Origin: Caballeronia sp. dw_19 | Lineage (GTDB): Bacteria > Pseudomonadota > Gammaproteobacteria > Burkholderiales > Burkholderiaceae | Length of the DNA: 42,330 nucleotides | Reading direction: 5' to 3' | Assembly (NCBI RefSeq): GCF_018449515.1 | Contig: NZ_JAAVUQ010000053.1 | Span: 1 to 42,330, forward strand | Shown: in pieces, positions 24,497-33,046 of the stretch | Numbering within the stretch: the first letter of the stretch is position 1 | Layout of the letters: each line of letters opens with the position of its first letter | Position numbers and translations under genes: made by a program | The notes under the pieces: generated by a model | The model's database searches: none | Seen by the model: the letters and a program-made list of their open reading frames with translations, nothing else | What the model was told of the DNA's origin: nothing

Positions 24497-26137
24497 ATGC
24501 TAAAACACTCCTTGATAGCGGCAGCGGTCGCGCTTTTTGCGGCTGGCTGCACGATGGCGCCGAAGTACGAGCGCCCGGCGGCGCCCGTCGACCAGACGTT
24601 CCCGACGGGCGGCATCTATGACAGGCAGCCGGACGCGGCTTCGCCAGGCGGCGCGGCGCAGGCAAAGCCGGCGGTGGACATCGGCTGGCGCGATTTCTTC
24701 GTCGACGCGCGCTTGCAGCAGATCGTTGCAATCGCGCTGAAGAACAACCGCGATCTGCGGGTGTCCATGCTTAACGTGGCCGCGGCGCGCTCGCAGTATC
24801 AGATCACGCGTTCCGAGTTGCTGCCCACGCTTGACGCAGTCGGGTCGCAGACCAAGACGCGAACGCCGAGGGATCTGTCGTTGTTTAATCAGACGCTCTC
24901 TACCGACTATTCGGTCGGGGTGAACGCGTCCTGGGAAATCGACTTCTTCGGGCGGATTCAGAGCTTGAAGGATCAGGCGCTCGAGCAGTATTTCGCGCTT
25001 GCGGAAACACGCAAGGCGGCGGAAATCTCGCTGGTGTCGCAAGTCGCCGACCAGTACCTGACCATGCTTTCGGACGACGACCAGCTCACCGTCACGCGCA
25101 ATACGCTGAAGACGGCGCAGGAGTCGTATCGGATCACGAAGCTGCAATTCGATAACGGCGTGGGCACCGAGCTCGACGTGACTCAGTCCGAGGGCATCCT
25201 GCAGCAGGCTGCCGCCAACCTGCAGTCGCAATTGCGTCTGCGGGCGCAGGCCGAGAATGCGCTGGTGCTGCTGATCGGTGAGCCGTTGCCGGCAGATTTG
25301 CCGCCGGGCCTGCCGCTCGACAGCCAGAACCTGCTCGCCGATATCCCCGCCGGGCTGCCTTCGGACCTGCTTGTGCGGCGCCCGGATATTGCGTCGGCGG
25401 AGCATTCGCTGCTCGCGGCGAACGCGAATATCGGTGCGGCGCGTGCGGCGTTTTTCCCGAAGATTTCACTGACGGGTAACTTCGGGACGCTCGCGCCTTC
25501 GCTTGGCACGTTGTTCAAGCCGGGTTCGGCGGCGTGGTCGTTCGCACCGCAAATCTCGATTCCGATTTTCGAGGGCGGCGCTAACCTGGCCAACCTGGAT
25601 TTGGCTCAGATCCAGAAGCGCATCGAGATCGCGAATTACGAGAAGGCGATCCAGACGGCGTTCCGCGAAGTAGCGGACGGGCTGGCCGCGCGCGGCACGT
25701 ACGACGAGCAGATCAGGGCGCTGGAGTTGTATGTGAAGTCGCAGGCTCGCGGGCTGGAGCTGTCGGATATGCGGTATCGCAACGGCGTGGACAACTATCT
25801 GAGCGTGCTGACGGCCCAGACGAACCTGTACACCGCGCAGCAGTTGCTGATTACGGCGCGGCTGAACCGGGTGACGAATCTCGTCGATTTGTATCGTGAG
25901 CTGGGCGGCGGCTGGGTCGAGCATGCGGGCGATCAGCCACGTCCTTCGGATGCAATGCCGAATTACCGTGATATCGGCACGCCGACGGCAGCTGTTGCGC
26001 CTGCGGCTTCCGGTACGACGGTCAGCTCGGCTTCGGCTTCGGCGGGTTCTGCGAAGCTGGTACCGGTACAACATCTGGTGCCGGCGGCGAAGCCGCAGGT
26101 TGATGCCGAGGGGAAAACAGTGGGATCGGCAGGGTAA
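24497..26137 (+). CDS. oprB: Outer-membrane efflux channel lipoprotein (NodT/OprM family)
   Basis: A 546-residue TolC-like channel. The signal peptide ends in the lipobox FAAGC (Cys18), and the mature start CTMAPKYERPAAPVDQTFP is typical of OprM/OprB. Two OEP repeats are visible, each with long helices (NVAAARSQYQITRSELLP; then LLAANANIGAARAAFFP), plus ISLTGNFGTLAPSLGTLF and NGVDNYLSVLTAQTNLYTAQ. I took ATG 24497 and not the upstream in-frame ATG at 24434, which lies inside bpeB. About 75 C-terminal residues after LGGGWVEHAG are Ala/Ser/Thr/Val-rich and exceed the family's usual length. A bidirectional terminator follows. Confidence 0.93.
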   Translation: MLKHSLIAAAVALFAAGCTMAPKYERPAAPVDQTFPTGGIYDRQPDAASPGGAAQAKPAVDIGWRDFFVDARLQQIVAIALKNNRDLRVSMLNVAAARSQYQITRSELLPTLDAVGSQTKTRTPRDLSLFNQTLSTDYSVGVNASWEIDFFGRIQSLKDQALEQYFALAETRKAAEISLVSQVADQYLTMLSDDDQLTVTRNTLKTAQESYRITKLQFDNGVGTELDVTQSEGILQQAAANLQSQLRLRAQAENALVLLIGEPLPADLPPGLPLDSQNLLADIPAGLPSDLLVRRPDIASAEHSLLAANANIGAARAAFFPKISLTGNFGTLAPSLGTLFKPGSAAWSFAPQISIPIFEGGANLANLDLAQIQKRIEIANYEKAIQTAFREVADGLAARGTYDEQIRALELYVKSQARGLELSDMRYRNGVDNYLSVLTAQTNLYTAQQLLITARLNRVTNLVDLYRELGGGWVEHAGDQPRPSDAMPNYRDIGTPTAAVAPAASGTTVSSASASAGSAKLVPVQHLVPAAKPQVDAEGKTVGSAG

Positions 26138-26160
26138 ATTTGTAGGTGATTCAGATGTTG

Positions 26161-26194
26161 AAAAACCGCAGCCTTTTGGGGCTGCGGTTTTTTT
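26161..26194. terminator. Bidirectional terminator between oprB and the purine permease
   Basis: AAAAACCGCAGCC (26161-26173) pairs with GGCTGCGGTTTTT (26180-26192), with seven T ending the plus-strand side (26188-26194) and five T on the minus-strand side. It lies between convergent genes, 24 bases after the oprB stop and 70 bases beyond the permease stop. Confidence 0.93.
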
Positions 26195-26264
26195 ATTGGT
26201 CTCTCAGGTTTGCACTGACATCGATTCGCGCAAGGAATTTTATGAATGGTCTTGATGCGTTTCC

Positions 26265-27638
26265 TCAGTGCTTCACCTTCGCCGTCCCATCGAAATCCCT
26301 TCCGGCATGACGGATCGCGCAGGTCGCGTCGCGTTCCTTCTTCACCCCGTTAAACACAATATTCAGCAGCACCGCCGACACCGACGCCAGCAAGATTCCG
26401 CTATGAAGAATGGGTTCCAGCGCGTGCGGTAACTGCGAGAAGAACTTCGGCGCGACCACCGGCACGAGTCCCAGGCCAATACTCACCGCGACGATAAACA
26501 AGTTGTGGTGGTTCTTGACGAAGTCGACCTTCGACAGCACCTTGATCCCGTTCGCCGCGACCATGCCGAACATGACGATGCCCGCGCCGCCGAGCACGAA
26601 CGGCGGTACCGATGCCACCACCTGCGCCATCTTCGGAAACAGCCCGAGCGCCACGAGGATCACGCCGCCGGTCGCACAGACGAAGCGGCTCTTCACACCC
26701 GTGACGCCGATCAGCCCGACGTTCTGCGAGAACGACGTATGCGGAAACGAGTTGAAGATCCCGCCAATCAGCGTGCCCAATCCATCCACTCTCAGTCCGC
26801 GCACCAGCGCATCCTGATCGACGGGACGCTCGACCATGTCACCGACGGCCAGGAACATGCCCGTCGATTCGATGAAGGTCACGAACATGACGATGACCAT
26901 CGTTGCAATGGAAAGCGGGTCGAAGTGCGGCAAGCCGAAGTGAAACGGCAACACGATGCCGACCCACGGCGCGTTCGTCACGCCGTTGAGATCGACGCGC
27001 CCAAGCGACATGGCAATCCCGAACCCCGCCACGATCCCGAGCAACACCGAAATATTCGCGACAAACCCGCGTGCAAATTTGTTGATCATCAGGATCAAGG
27101 TGAGCACGACAAGCGCCAGCAGCAGATAAACCGGATTGCCGTACTCGGGGTTCCCGACACCGCCGGCCGCCCAGTTGATACCCACGCCCATCAGCGACAA
27201 ACCGATCACCGCGATCACCGTGCCGACCACCACGGGCGGGAAAAAGCGCAGCAATTTGCCGATCATCGGCGCGAGAAAAATCCCCACCACGCCCGCTGCG
27301 ATCGTCGCGCCGAATATGTCGAGAATGCCGAGCCCCGGATTCGTGCCGATAGCGACCATCGGGCCGACGGCGGCAAACGTGCAGCCCATGATGACCGGCA
27401 AGCGGATGCCGAAGATCCACAGGCCCAACGTCTGGATAAGAGTCGCGACGCCGCACGAGAACAGATCGGCGCTGATGAGGAACGCGATCTGGTCTTTCGG
27501 CAGCTTGAGCGCCGCGCCGAGAATCAGCGGGACCGCGACGGCGCCTGCGTACATCACGAGTACATGCTGAATGCCTAGCGTAAGTAGCTGGGCGGCGGGT
27601 AACCGTTCGTCGCACGGGTGAACCGGGATTGATGCCAT
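26265..27638 (-). CDS. NCS2-family nucleobase (xanthine/urate) permease
   Basis: A 457-residue inner-membrane purine symporter of the nucleobase-ascorbate transporter family, with about 14 hydrophobic segments. Hallmarks are the early QLLTLGIQHVLVMYAGAVAV (conserved QH), helix 3 IRLPVIMGCTFAAVGPM, the helix-8 carboxylate segment VTFIESTGMFLAVG and the signature QNVGLIGVTGVKSR, whose QN-x-G-x4-TG form is usual for xanthine and urate carriers and not for uracil ones. It stands alone, convergent with oprB and divergent from xylB, with no purine-catabolism gene nearby. Confidence 0.92.
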   Translation of the reverse strand: MASIPVHPCDERLPAAQLLTLGIQHVLVMYAGAVAVPLILGAALKLPKDQIAFLISADLFSCGVATLIQTLGLWIFGIRLPVIMGCTFAAVGPMVAIGTNPGLGILDIFGATIAAGVVGIFLAPMIGKLLRFFPPVVVGTVIAVIGLSLMGVGINWAAGGVGNPEYGNPVYLLLALVVLTLILMINKFARGFVANISVLLGIVAGFGIAMSLGRVDLNGVTNAPWVGIVLPFHFGLPHFDPLSIATMVIVMFVTFIESTGMFLAVGDMVERPVDQDALVRGLRVDGLGTLIGGIFNSFPHTSFSQNVGLIGVTGVKSRFVCATGGVILVALGLFPKMAQVVASVPPFVLGGAGIVMFGMVAANGIKVLSKVDFVKNHHNLFIVAVSIGLGLVPVVAPKFFSQLPHALEPILHSGILLASVSAVLLNIVFNGVKKERDATCAIRHAGRDFDGTAKVKH

Positions 27639-28025
27639 GTCGTTTCTGTCTCCAATGTCGACCGGAGTTGGCGCTTTAGCGCCTTACTCCGGTCCCATGC
27701 AATTGTTTGCGTTGATCCGAGCGTGTCCCTCGAATTAGTGATTCAAGGTAAGCGGCGCAAAAAATGAGAACAAGTCGACGTTGGCGTATGGCCCCCTTAG
27801 CCGCGCTGATATGCCGCGAGTGCCTTAATATCGCGTCTGGCGCAGTGAAGCCACGGCTGGCGGGCGAAGGACGATTTGCGTCGCGCTTGGCAAGGCGTCC
27901 AGATACGAGGCGTGGTTATGATGGTTATCCGCCGCACCGCATAGTCTGTTTTCCAGAGGCGCGGCGCGGGCAGCGGGTAAACCCGTCGCAACCCGTTTTT
28001 TCAGCTTATTTTTCTACGAATCTCC
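27639..28025. other. Divergent intergenic region, permease-xylB
   Basis: This 387-base stretch holds one palindromic repeat (27657-27700), 18 bases upstream of the permease start, and otherwise no gene I can support. Near xylB a GCGGG-TAAA-CCCGT hairpin is followed by a second CCCG and six T (about 27970-28000), which could be a weak leader terminator. No clear ribosome binding site precedes xylB. Confidence 0.45.
27657..27700 (-). repeat. REP-like palindromic element, third full copy
   Basis: Read on the minus strand this is the same element as at 17993-18035 and 18065-18107, starting GCATGGGACC and ending GGTCGAC. Its outer arms are GACCGGAGT and ACTCCGGTC instead of GACCAGAGT and ACTCTGGTC: both members of one base pair changed, so pairing is kept. 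Inner arms GGCGCT/AGCGCC are the same. Confidence 0.85.
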
Positions 28026-29456
28026 ATGCGATTTCTTGGCATCGATCTGGGCACGGCATCGCTGAAACTCGCTATCGTCGATGAAGACGGTCACGAACGT
28101 GCCTTCGCGAGCGCCGCGTACGCAGTCGTGACGCCGTTTCCCGGCTGGGCCGAAACGCCCGTGGAATCCTGGTGGAATGCACTGCGCGATGCAGCCGCAC
28201 GCCTGCCCGCACATGAGCGCGAGCAGGTGAATGCAATCGGTTTCTCCGGGCAGATGCATGGCGTCGTAGTCGCCGACGAGAACAACCACGCGCTGCGTCC
28301 CGCTATGTTGTGGCCCGATACCCGCGCGCTCGATTTGCTCGACGCGTGGCGCCCGCCGCAACCGAATCCCGTCGCGCCCGGCATGGCGGGGCCACTGCTG
28401 CGCTGGCTCGTGGTGAACGAGCCCGCAGTGATGAGCAAGACGCGCTGGGCCTTGCAGCCGAAAGACTGGCTGCGCACGGCGTTGGGCGGCGAAGTCTGCA
28501 CTGATCCGTCGGACGCGTGCGCCACCGCGCTCGCCGCACCTTCGGGCGTGTGGGACGACGCGCTTATCGCGGAAATCGGGCTGCGGCGGGAGTGGTTCGC
28601 GCCGCTCGCGCCATCGTATGCAGCGGCCGGCACGTTGAACGCCGAGGGCGCAAAACTGCTCGGGCTGCGCGCCGGAATAGTGCTGGCCGTGGGCGCGGGC
28701 GACACTGCTTGCGCCGCGCTCGGCAGTGGTCTTTTTGCCGATGGCGACGCGTTGCTGACCACTGGCAGCGGCGGGCAGGTCGTGGTGATGTCGACGGATG
28801 CGCCGGCCTCTGTCATCGGCCTGCACGCGTATCGTGCGGCGACTGACCAGTGGTATCGGATGGCTGCGATGCAGAACGTGGGCGTGGCGCTCGAAGCGGT
28901 GCGCGGCTGGCTCGGCTACACGAACTGGCCGAGCGCTTATGAAGATGCGTTCAGTGCGCCCGCATCCACGCGCGTGACGTTTTTGCCGTACGTGAGCGGC
29001 GAACGTTCGCCGTGGATGAATCCATCGGCGAGGGGCGGGTGGCTCGGCTTGGGTCTTGGCGACACACGCGGCACGATGATGCGGGCGGCTTTCGAAGGCG
29101 TAGCGTTTGCCTTGCGTGCCGGCCTCGATGCCATTCGTCTGAACGCGGGACCCTCGGCCGCGGTACGAACCCTGCGGCTTGCCGGCGGCGGCTCGATCGA
29201 TTCGCGCTGGCGTCAGCTTCTTGCCGACGCGCTGGACGCCGACCTGCAAGCCGTCGATTGCCCGAACGCGGCGACGCGCGGCGCGGCGATCCTTGGCGGC
29301 ATCGCGCTCGGGTCCTGGCACGCGGCGGATCTGGCGGCGCTGGCGCCGTCGGCGACGCTGGTTGCATCGCCGGGTGGTGCAGATAGCGACGGGGCTTTGG
29401 CGCTCCGTCATACGCGTTTCATCGATTTATACCAGCGTAACGCGAGCTGGTTTTAG
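28026..29456 (+). CDS. xylB: Xylulokinase (FGGY family)
   Basis: A 476-residue cytoplasmic sugar kinase that phosphorylates D-xylulose to xylulose 5-phosphate. Seen: the phosphate-1 loop FLGIDLGTASLKLAIVDEDG at the start, IGFSGQMHGVVV and AMLWPDTRALDLL near residues 75-105, the catalytic-Asp segment AVGAGDTACAALGSGLF, the ATP loop TTGSGGQVV, and the C-terminal LRLAGGGSIDSRWRQLLADAL. The pattern is closer to XylB than to glycerol or gluconate kinase. An isomerase of the AGE family follows 76 bases downstream. In pseudomonads a xylulokinase belongs to the mannitol/arabitol system, so a link with the polyol operon at 36086-42181 is possible. Confidence 0.9.
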   Translation: MRFLGIDLGTASLKLAIVDEDGHERAFASAAYAVVTPFPGWAETPVESWWNALRDAAARLPAHEREQVNAIGFSGQMHGVVVADENNHALRPAMLWPDTRALDLLDAWRPPQPNPVAPGMAGPLLRWLVVNEPAVMSKTRWALQPKDWLRTALGGEVCTDPSDACATALAAPSGVWDDALIAEIGLRREWFAPLAPSYAAAGTLNAEGAKLLGLRAGIVLAVGAGDTACAALGSGLFADGDALLTTGSGGQVVVMSTDAPASVIGLHAYRAATDQWYRMAAMQNVGVALEAVRGWLGYTNWPSAYEDAFSAPASTRVTFLPYVSGERSPWMNPSARGGWLGLGLGDTRGTMMRAAFEGVAFALRAGLDAIRLNAGPSAAVRTLRLAGGGSIDSRWRQLLADALDADLQAVDCPNAATRGAAILGGIALGSWHAADLAALAPSATLVASPGGADSDGALALRHTRFIDLYQRNASWF

Positions 29457-29532
29457 CGCTCGTTTCGACCTCCGCTTACACTAACGCTCGCCCAAGCGAA
29501 TCCAAAGACAGCACGAACAGCCTCATACGAAT

Positions 29533-30765
29533 ATGTCCGATACAACCACGTCCCCGGCTACACATCCCGACCATCCCGACTTTCGCTCGCGTGAGTTCCT
29601 GCTCGATCACGCACTGCGGACCATGACGTTTTATCATCCGCACTGCATGGACCCGGCGGGCGGTTTCTATCATTTCTACAAAGATGACGGCACGATTTAT
29701 GACCGCAAGTCGCGGCATCTGGTGTCGAGCACGCGCTTCGTTTTCAACTATGCAATGGCGTACAAGCACTTTGGCCTCGATGAGTATCGCGGCGGCGTGC
29801 GTCATGGCATTGAATACTTGCGTGAGTTTCATCGTAACCCGCAGACCGGTGGTTATGCGTGGACGCTCAGCGGCCGCGATGTCACCGATGCCACCAATCA
29901 TTGCTACGGCCTCGCGTTCGTCGTGCTGGCGTATGCGAAGGCGCTGGAAGCAGGGTTTGAAGAAGCGCGCGGGTACCTGGAAGAAACCTGGGACCTGATG
30001 GAAACGCACTTCTGGGACGCGGCTCACGGCCTGTACAAAGACGAAGCGAGTGCGGACTGGGTGGTGTCGGACTATCGCGGACAAAACGCCAACATGCATG
30101 CCTGCGAAGCGATGCTCGCTGCGTTCGAGGCGTCGCAGGATGTGCGTTACCTGGACCGTGCCGCGCTGCTTGCGGACAACATGGTGAATCGTCAGGCTGA
30201 GCTTGCCGGCGGCCTGGTCTGGGAGCACTACAAGCCGGACTGGTCGGTCGACTGGGAATACAACAAGGGCGACAAGACCAACATCTTCCGGCCATGGGGA
30301 TTCCAGCCGGGCCATCAGACCGAATGGGCGAAGCTGCTGCTGATTCTCGACCGGCATCGTCCGGACCCGTGGCACGTCACGCGCGCACGAGAACTGTTTG
30401 ATCGTGCGCTGGAATTTTCCTGGGACCACGAACACGGCGGGATGGTTTACGGCTTCGATATCAAGGGCGAGTTCTACGACGAAGACAAGTATTTCTGGGT
30501 CCAGGCAGAGTCATTGGCCGCTGCCGCGTTGCTCGCCGATCAAGCCGCGCAAGCCGGAGATTCGGCTACGGCAGCGCGTTACTGGACCGATTACGACCGT
30601 TTGTGGACCTACAGCTGGGACCATTTCGTCGATCACAAATGGGGCGCGTGGTACCGGATACTCGCACGCGACAACACGAAATACAGCAACGAAAAAAGTC
30701 CGGCCGGCAAGGTCGACTATCACACCATGGGTGCATGCTACGAAGTACTAAATGTTGTGTCATGA
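29533..30765 (+). CDS. AGE-family sugar epimerase/isomerase (mannose isomerase-like)
   Basis: A 410-residue (alpha/alpha)6-barrel enzyme of the N-acylglucosamine 2-epimerase family. Seen: GGFYHFYKDDGTIYD, KSRHLVSSTRFVFNYAMAY, NANMHACEAMLAAFEA, the conserved RPWGFQPGHQTEWAKLLLI with the catalytic-type His, KYFWVQAESLAAAALLAD, and DYHTMGACYE at the end. The motif pattern is that of aldose-ketose isomerases (D-mannose isomerase, YihS) more than of the GlcNAc 2-epimerases, so mannose-fructose or lyxose-xylulose conversion is likelier; this is inference. It follows xylB by 76 bases on the same strand and may be cotranscribed. The formaldehyde genes start 58 bases later with a strong ribosome site. 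Confidence 0.87.
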   Translation: MSDTTTSPATHPDHPDFRSREFLLDHALRTMTFYHPHCMDPAGGFYHFYKDDGTIYDRKSRHLVSSTRFVFNYAMAYKHFGLDEYRGGVRHGIEYLREFHRNPQTGGYAWTLSGRDVTDATNHCYGLAFVVLAYAKALEAGFEEARGYLEETWDLMETHFWDAAHGLYKDEASADWVVSDYRGQNANMHACEAMLAAFEASQDVRYLDRAALLADNMVNRQAELAGGLVWEHYKPDWSVDWEYNKGDKTNIFRPWGFQPGHQTEWAKLLLILDRHRPDPWHVTRARELFDRALEFSWDHEHGGMVYGFDIKGEFYDEDKYFWVQAESLAAAALLADQAAQAGDSATAARYWTDYDRLWTYSWDHFVDHKWGAWYRILARDNTKYSNEKSPAGKVDYHTMGACYEVLNVVS

Positions 30766-30823
30766 CATGGTACGACGCACTGCCTGCCCACTCTGAATCA
30801 ACGATCAACGAAAGGAGTCAGAC

Positions 30824-31930
30824 ATGAAGACCAAAGCCGCCATTGCATGGGAAGCCGGAAAGCCGCTCACCATCGAGGAAGTGGATCTCGAAGGGCCGCG
30901 CGCCGGTGAAGTGCTGATTGAACTGAAAGCGACCGGCATTTGCCATACCGACTACTACACGCTCTCGGGCGCCGATCCGGAAGGCATCTTCCCGGCAATT
31001 CTCGGGCATGAAGGCGCGGGTATCGTGGTCGATGTCGGCCCGGGCGTGGGCACGTTGAGAAAGGGCGATCACGTCATTCCGCTCTATACGCCTGAATGCC
31101 GCCAGTGCAAGTTCTGTCTGTCGCGCAAGACTAATCTGTGCCAGGCCATTCGTTCCACGCAAGGCCGCGGCTTGATGCCGGATGCCACGTCGCGCTTTTT
31201 CATCGGCGGGAAGCCGCTGTTCCATTACATGGGTACATCGACGTTTTCGAACTACATCGTCGTGCCGGAAATCGCGGTGGCGAAGGTGCGTGAAGATGCG
31301 CCCTTCGACAAGATCTGCTACATCGGCTGTGGCGTGACGACAGGCGTGGGCGCGGTCGTGTATTCGGCGAAAGTCGAAGCCGGCGCGAACGTGGTGGTGT
31401 TCGGGCTGGGCGGTATCGGCTTGAACGTGATCCAGGGCGCGAAGATGGTCGGGGCGGACAAGATCATCGGCGTTGACCTGAACCCGCGCCGCGTTGAACT
31501 CGCGAAGAAGTTCGGCATGACGCACTTCATCAACCCGAACGAAGTGCCGAATGTCGTCGACCACATCGTGCAGTTGACCGATGGCGGCGCGGACTATTCG
31601 TTCGAATGTATCGGCAACACGAAGGTGATGCGCCAGGCGCTGGAATGCACGCACAAGGGATGGGGCCAGTCGTTCATCATCGGCGTGGCGGCGGCGGGCG
31701 AGGAGATCAGCACGCGGCCGTTCCAGCTGGTCACGGGCCGTGAGTGGAAGGGCTCGGCGTTCGGCGGCGCACGTGGGCGTACCGACGTGCCGAAGATCGT
31801 GGACTGGTACATGGAAGGCAAGATCAATATCGACGATCTGATCACGCATACGCTGCCGCTCGAACGCATCAATGAAGGTTTCGACCTGATGAAGAAGGGC
31901 GAATCGATCCGCTCGGTGGTGTTGTATTAA
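30824..31930 (+). CDS. frmA: S-(hydroxymethyl)glutathione dehydrogenase / class III alcohol dehydrogenase
   Basis: A 368-residue zinc-dependent dehydrogenase that oxidises the glutathione adduct of formaldehyde to S-formylglutathione with NAD, and also reduces S-nitrosoglutathione. Catalytic zinc motifs are GICHTDYYTLSGADPEG and GHEGAGIV; the structural zinc site is CRQCKFCLSRKTNLCQ. IGCGVTTGVGAVVYSAKV precedes the NAD-binding VVVFGLGGIGLNVIQGAK. AAAGGAG lies upstream of ATG 30824. The next gene encodes the hydrolase of the following step. No FrmR-type repressor gene is adjacent. Also called adhC. Confidence 0.96.
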   Translation: MKTKAAIAWEAGKPLTIEEVDLEGPRAGEVLIELKATGICHTDYYTLSGADPEGIFPAILGHEGAGIVVDVGPGVGTLRKGDHVIPLYTPECRQCKFCLSRKTNLCQAIRSTQGRGLMPDATSRFFIGGKPLFHYMGTSTFSNYIVVPEIAVAKVREDAPFDKICYIGCGVTTGVGAVVYSAKVEAGANVVVFGLGGIGLNVIQGAKMVGADKIIGVDLNPRRVELAKKFGMTHFINPNEVPNVVDHIVQLTDGGADYSFECIGNTKVMRQALECTHKGWGQSFIIGVAAAGEEISTRPFQLVTGREWKGSAFGGARGRTDVPKIVDWYMEGKINIDDLITHTLPLERINEGFDLMKKGESIRSVVLY

Positions 31931-31950
31931 GCGAAGCGCCAACTGAGGCG

Positions 31951-31970
31951 GCGCGCCAAAAACGGCGCGC
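31951..31970. other. GC-rich hairpin between the two formaldehyde genes
   Basis: GCGCGCC (31951-31957) pairs with GGCGCGC (31964-31970) around AAAAAC. It lies in the 71-base gap between frmA and the hydrolase gene and has no T run. It may influence processing or relative expression. Just before it (31928-31942) TAAGCGAAGCGCCAACT resembles the middle of the palindromic repeat family with two bases missing. Confidence 0.45.
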
Positions 31971-32001
31971 TGTCCCGGCGAAAAAAAGAAGGGGTGAAGC
32001 A

Positions 32002-32847
32002 ATGCTGGAACTTGTGGAAGAACATCGGTGCTACGGCGGCGTGCAGCGAACCTATAAACACGACTCGCAATCGATCGGCTTGCCGATGCGGTTCTCGGTG
32101 TTTTTGCCAGCCGAGGCATCGACCGGCAAAGTGCCCGCGTTGTTCTATCTCGCTGGCCTCACTTGCACGGAAGAGACCTTTCCGATCAAGGCCGGCGCGC
32201 AGCGTTATGCCTCTGAGCATGGCATCGCGTTGATCGCGCCGGATACGAGCCCGCGCGGTGCGGGCGTACCGAACGAAAGCGCTGCGTGGGACTTCGGCGT
32301 AGGTGCGGGGTTTTACGTCGATGCCACGCAGGAACCGTGGGCGCGTAATTATCGGATGTACTCGTATGTGACGCAGGATCTGCGCACGGCGGTGCTTGCC
32401 GAATTGCCGGTGCGTGAGGATCGGCTGGGTATTTTCGGACACTCGATGGGCGGCCACGGCGCGCTGGTTCTCGCGTTGAAGAACCCGGACATTTATAAGT
32501 CGGTGTCCGCGTTCGCGCCGATCGCTGCGCCCGCGCAATGTCCTTGGGGCGTGAAGGCGTTTTCAGGCTATCTCGGCGAGGATCGGGAAACGTGGAAGCA
32601 GTATGACGCGAGCGAACTGGTGAAGAACGCGGCGTCGAACTTTGCAGCAGGGATCCTGATCGACCAGGGTCTCGCCGATAACTTCCTCGCAGCGCAGTTA
32701 CATCCGGAGTTATTCGAAGCGGCGGCGCAGGCCGCAGGGCAGAAGGTGACCGTGCGCAGGCATGATGGCTATGACCACGGGTATTACTTCATCTCGACGT
32801 TTATCGGCGAGCATATTGCGTTTCATGCACGCACGCTGTGTGCTTGA
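32002..32847 (+). CDS. fghA: S-formylglutathione hydrolase
   Basis: A 281-residue serine esterase of the esterase D group that splits S-formylglutathione into formate and glutathione, completing formaldehyde detoxification. Seen: FLPAEASTGKVPALFYLAGL, CTEETFPIKAGAQRYASEHG, the DTSPRG and YVTQDLR segments, the nucleophile Ser in FGHSMGGHGALVLALKNP, the catalytic Asp in LIDQGLADNFL and His in HDGYDHGYYFISTFI. The start ATG 32002 follows GAAGGGG. It lies 71 bases after frmA. It is convergent with the truncated antitoxin at 32855, only seven bases away. Confidence 0.96.
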   Translation: MLELVEEHRCYGGVQRTYKHDSQSIGLPMRFSVFLPAEASTGKVPALFYLAGLTCTEETFPIKAGAQRYASEHGIALIAPDTSPRGAGVPNESAAWDFGVGAGFYVDATQEPWARNYRMYSYVTQDLRTAVLAELPVREDRLGIFGHSMGGHGALVLALKNPDIYKSVSAFAPIAAPAQCPWGVKAFSGYLGEDRETWKQYDASELVKNAASNFAAGILIDQGLADNFLAAQLHPELFEAAAQAAGQKVTVRRHDGYDHGYYFISTFIGEHIAFHARTLCA

Positions 32848-32854
32848 GAGTGGG

Positions 32855-33046
32855 TCAGGCGGAAGCGCGTGGGGCGCTTTCGCTTGCGATTTCATCGTCC
32901 GGGTTTTCAGGCGGTTCTGCCCACCCGTCGAACGGATCACGGGCATAGATCCCTTGATTACGGTCTTCCATGCTCAGGAAACCCTCGGGCACGTCAACGT
33001 CTTTAAGCAACGCGAAGAACTCATTCCAGTCAGCGGCTCGATTCAT
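32855..33046 (-). pseudogene. VapB-like antitoxin remnant (C-terminal part only)
   Basis: A 63-codon frame starts MNRAADWNEFFALLKDVD and continues VPEGFLSMEDRNQG then ARDPFDGW, followed by an acidic tail. The W-x2-FF ... DFL ... RDPF-x-GW pattern matches the C-terminal, toxin-binding part of VapB-type antitoxins. The N-terminal AbrB-like DNA-binding half is absent: upstream sequence is the 3' end of the metal permease. The ATG (33044-33046) shares an ATGA with the permease stop, so it could be translated by coupling, but no vapC lies downstream, where frmA-fghA ends on the other strand. It looks like debris of a lost toxin-antitoxin locus. The family call rests on motif memory. Confidence 0.5.

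Noticed and set aside
26505..27578. 357-codon frame opposite the purine permease
   Set aside because: Extremely rich in D, H, R and Q, as expected opposite a membrane protein gene.
28014..29411. 465-codon open frame opposite xylB
   Set aside because: Antisense to a clear FGGY kinase; Arg/His-rich composition is that of a shadow frame.
30818..32119. 433-codon open frame opposite frmA and fghA
   Set aside because: Antisense to two clear enzymes; no motif, no ribosome binding site noted.
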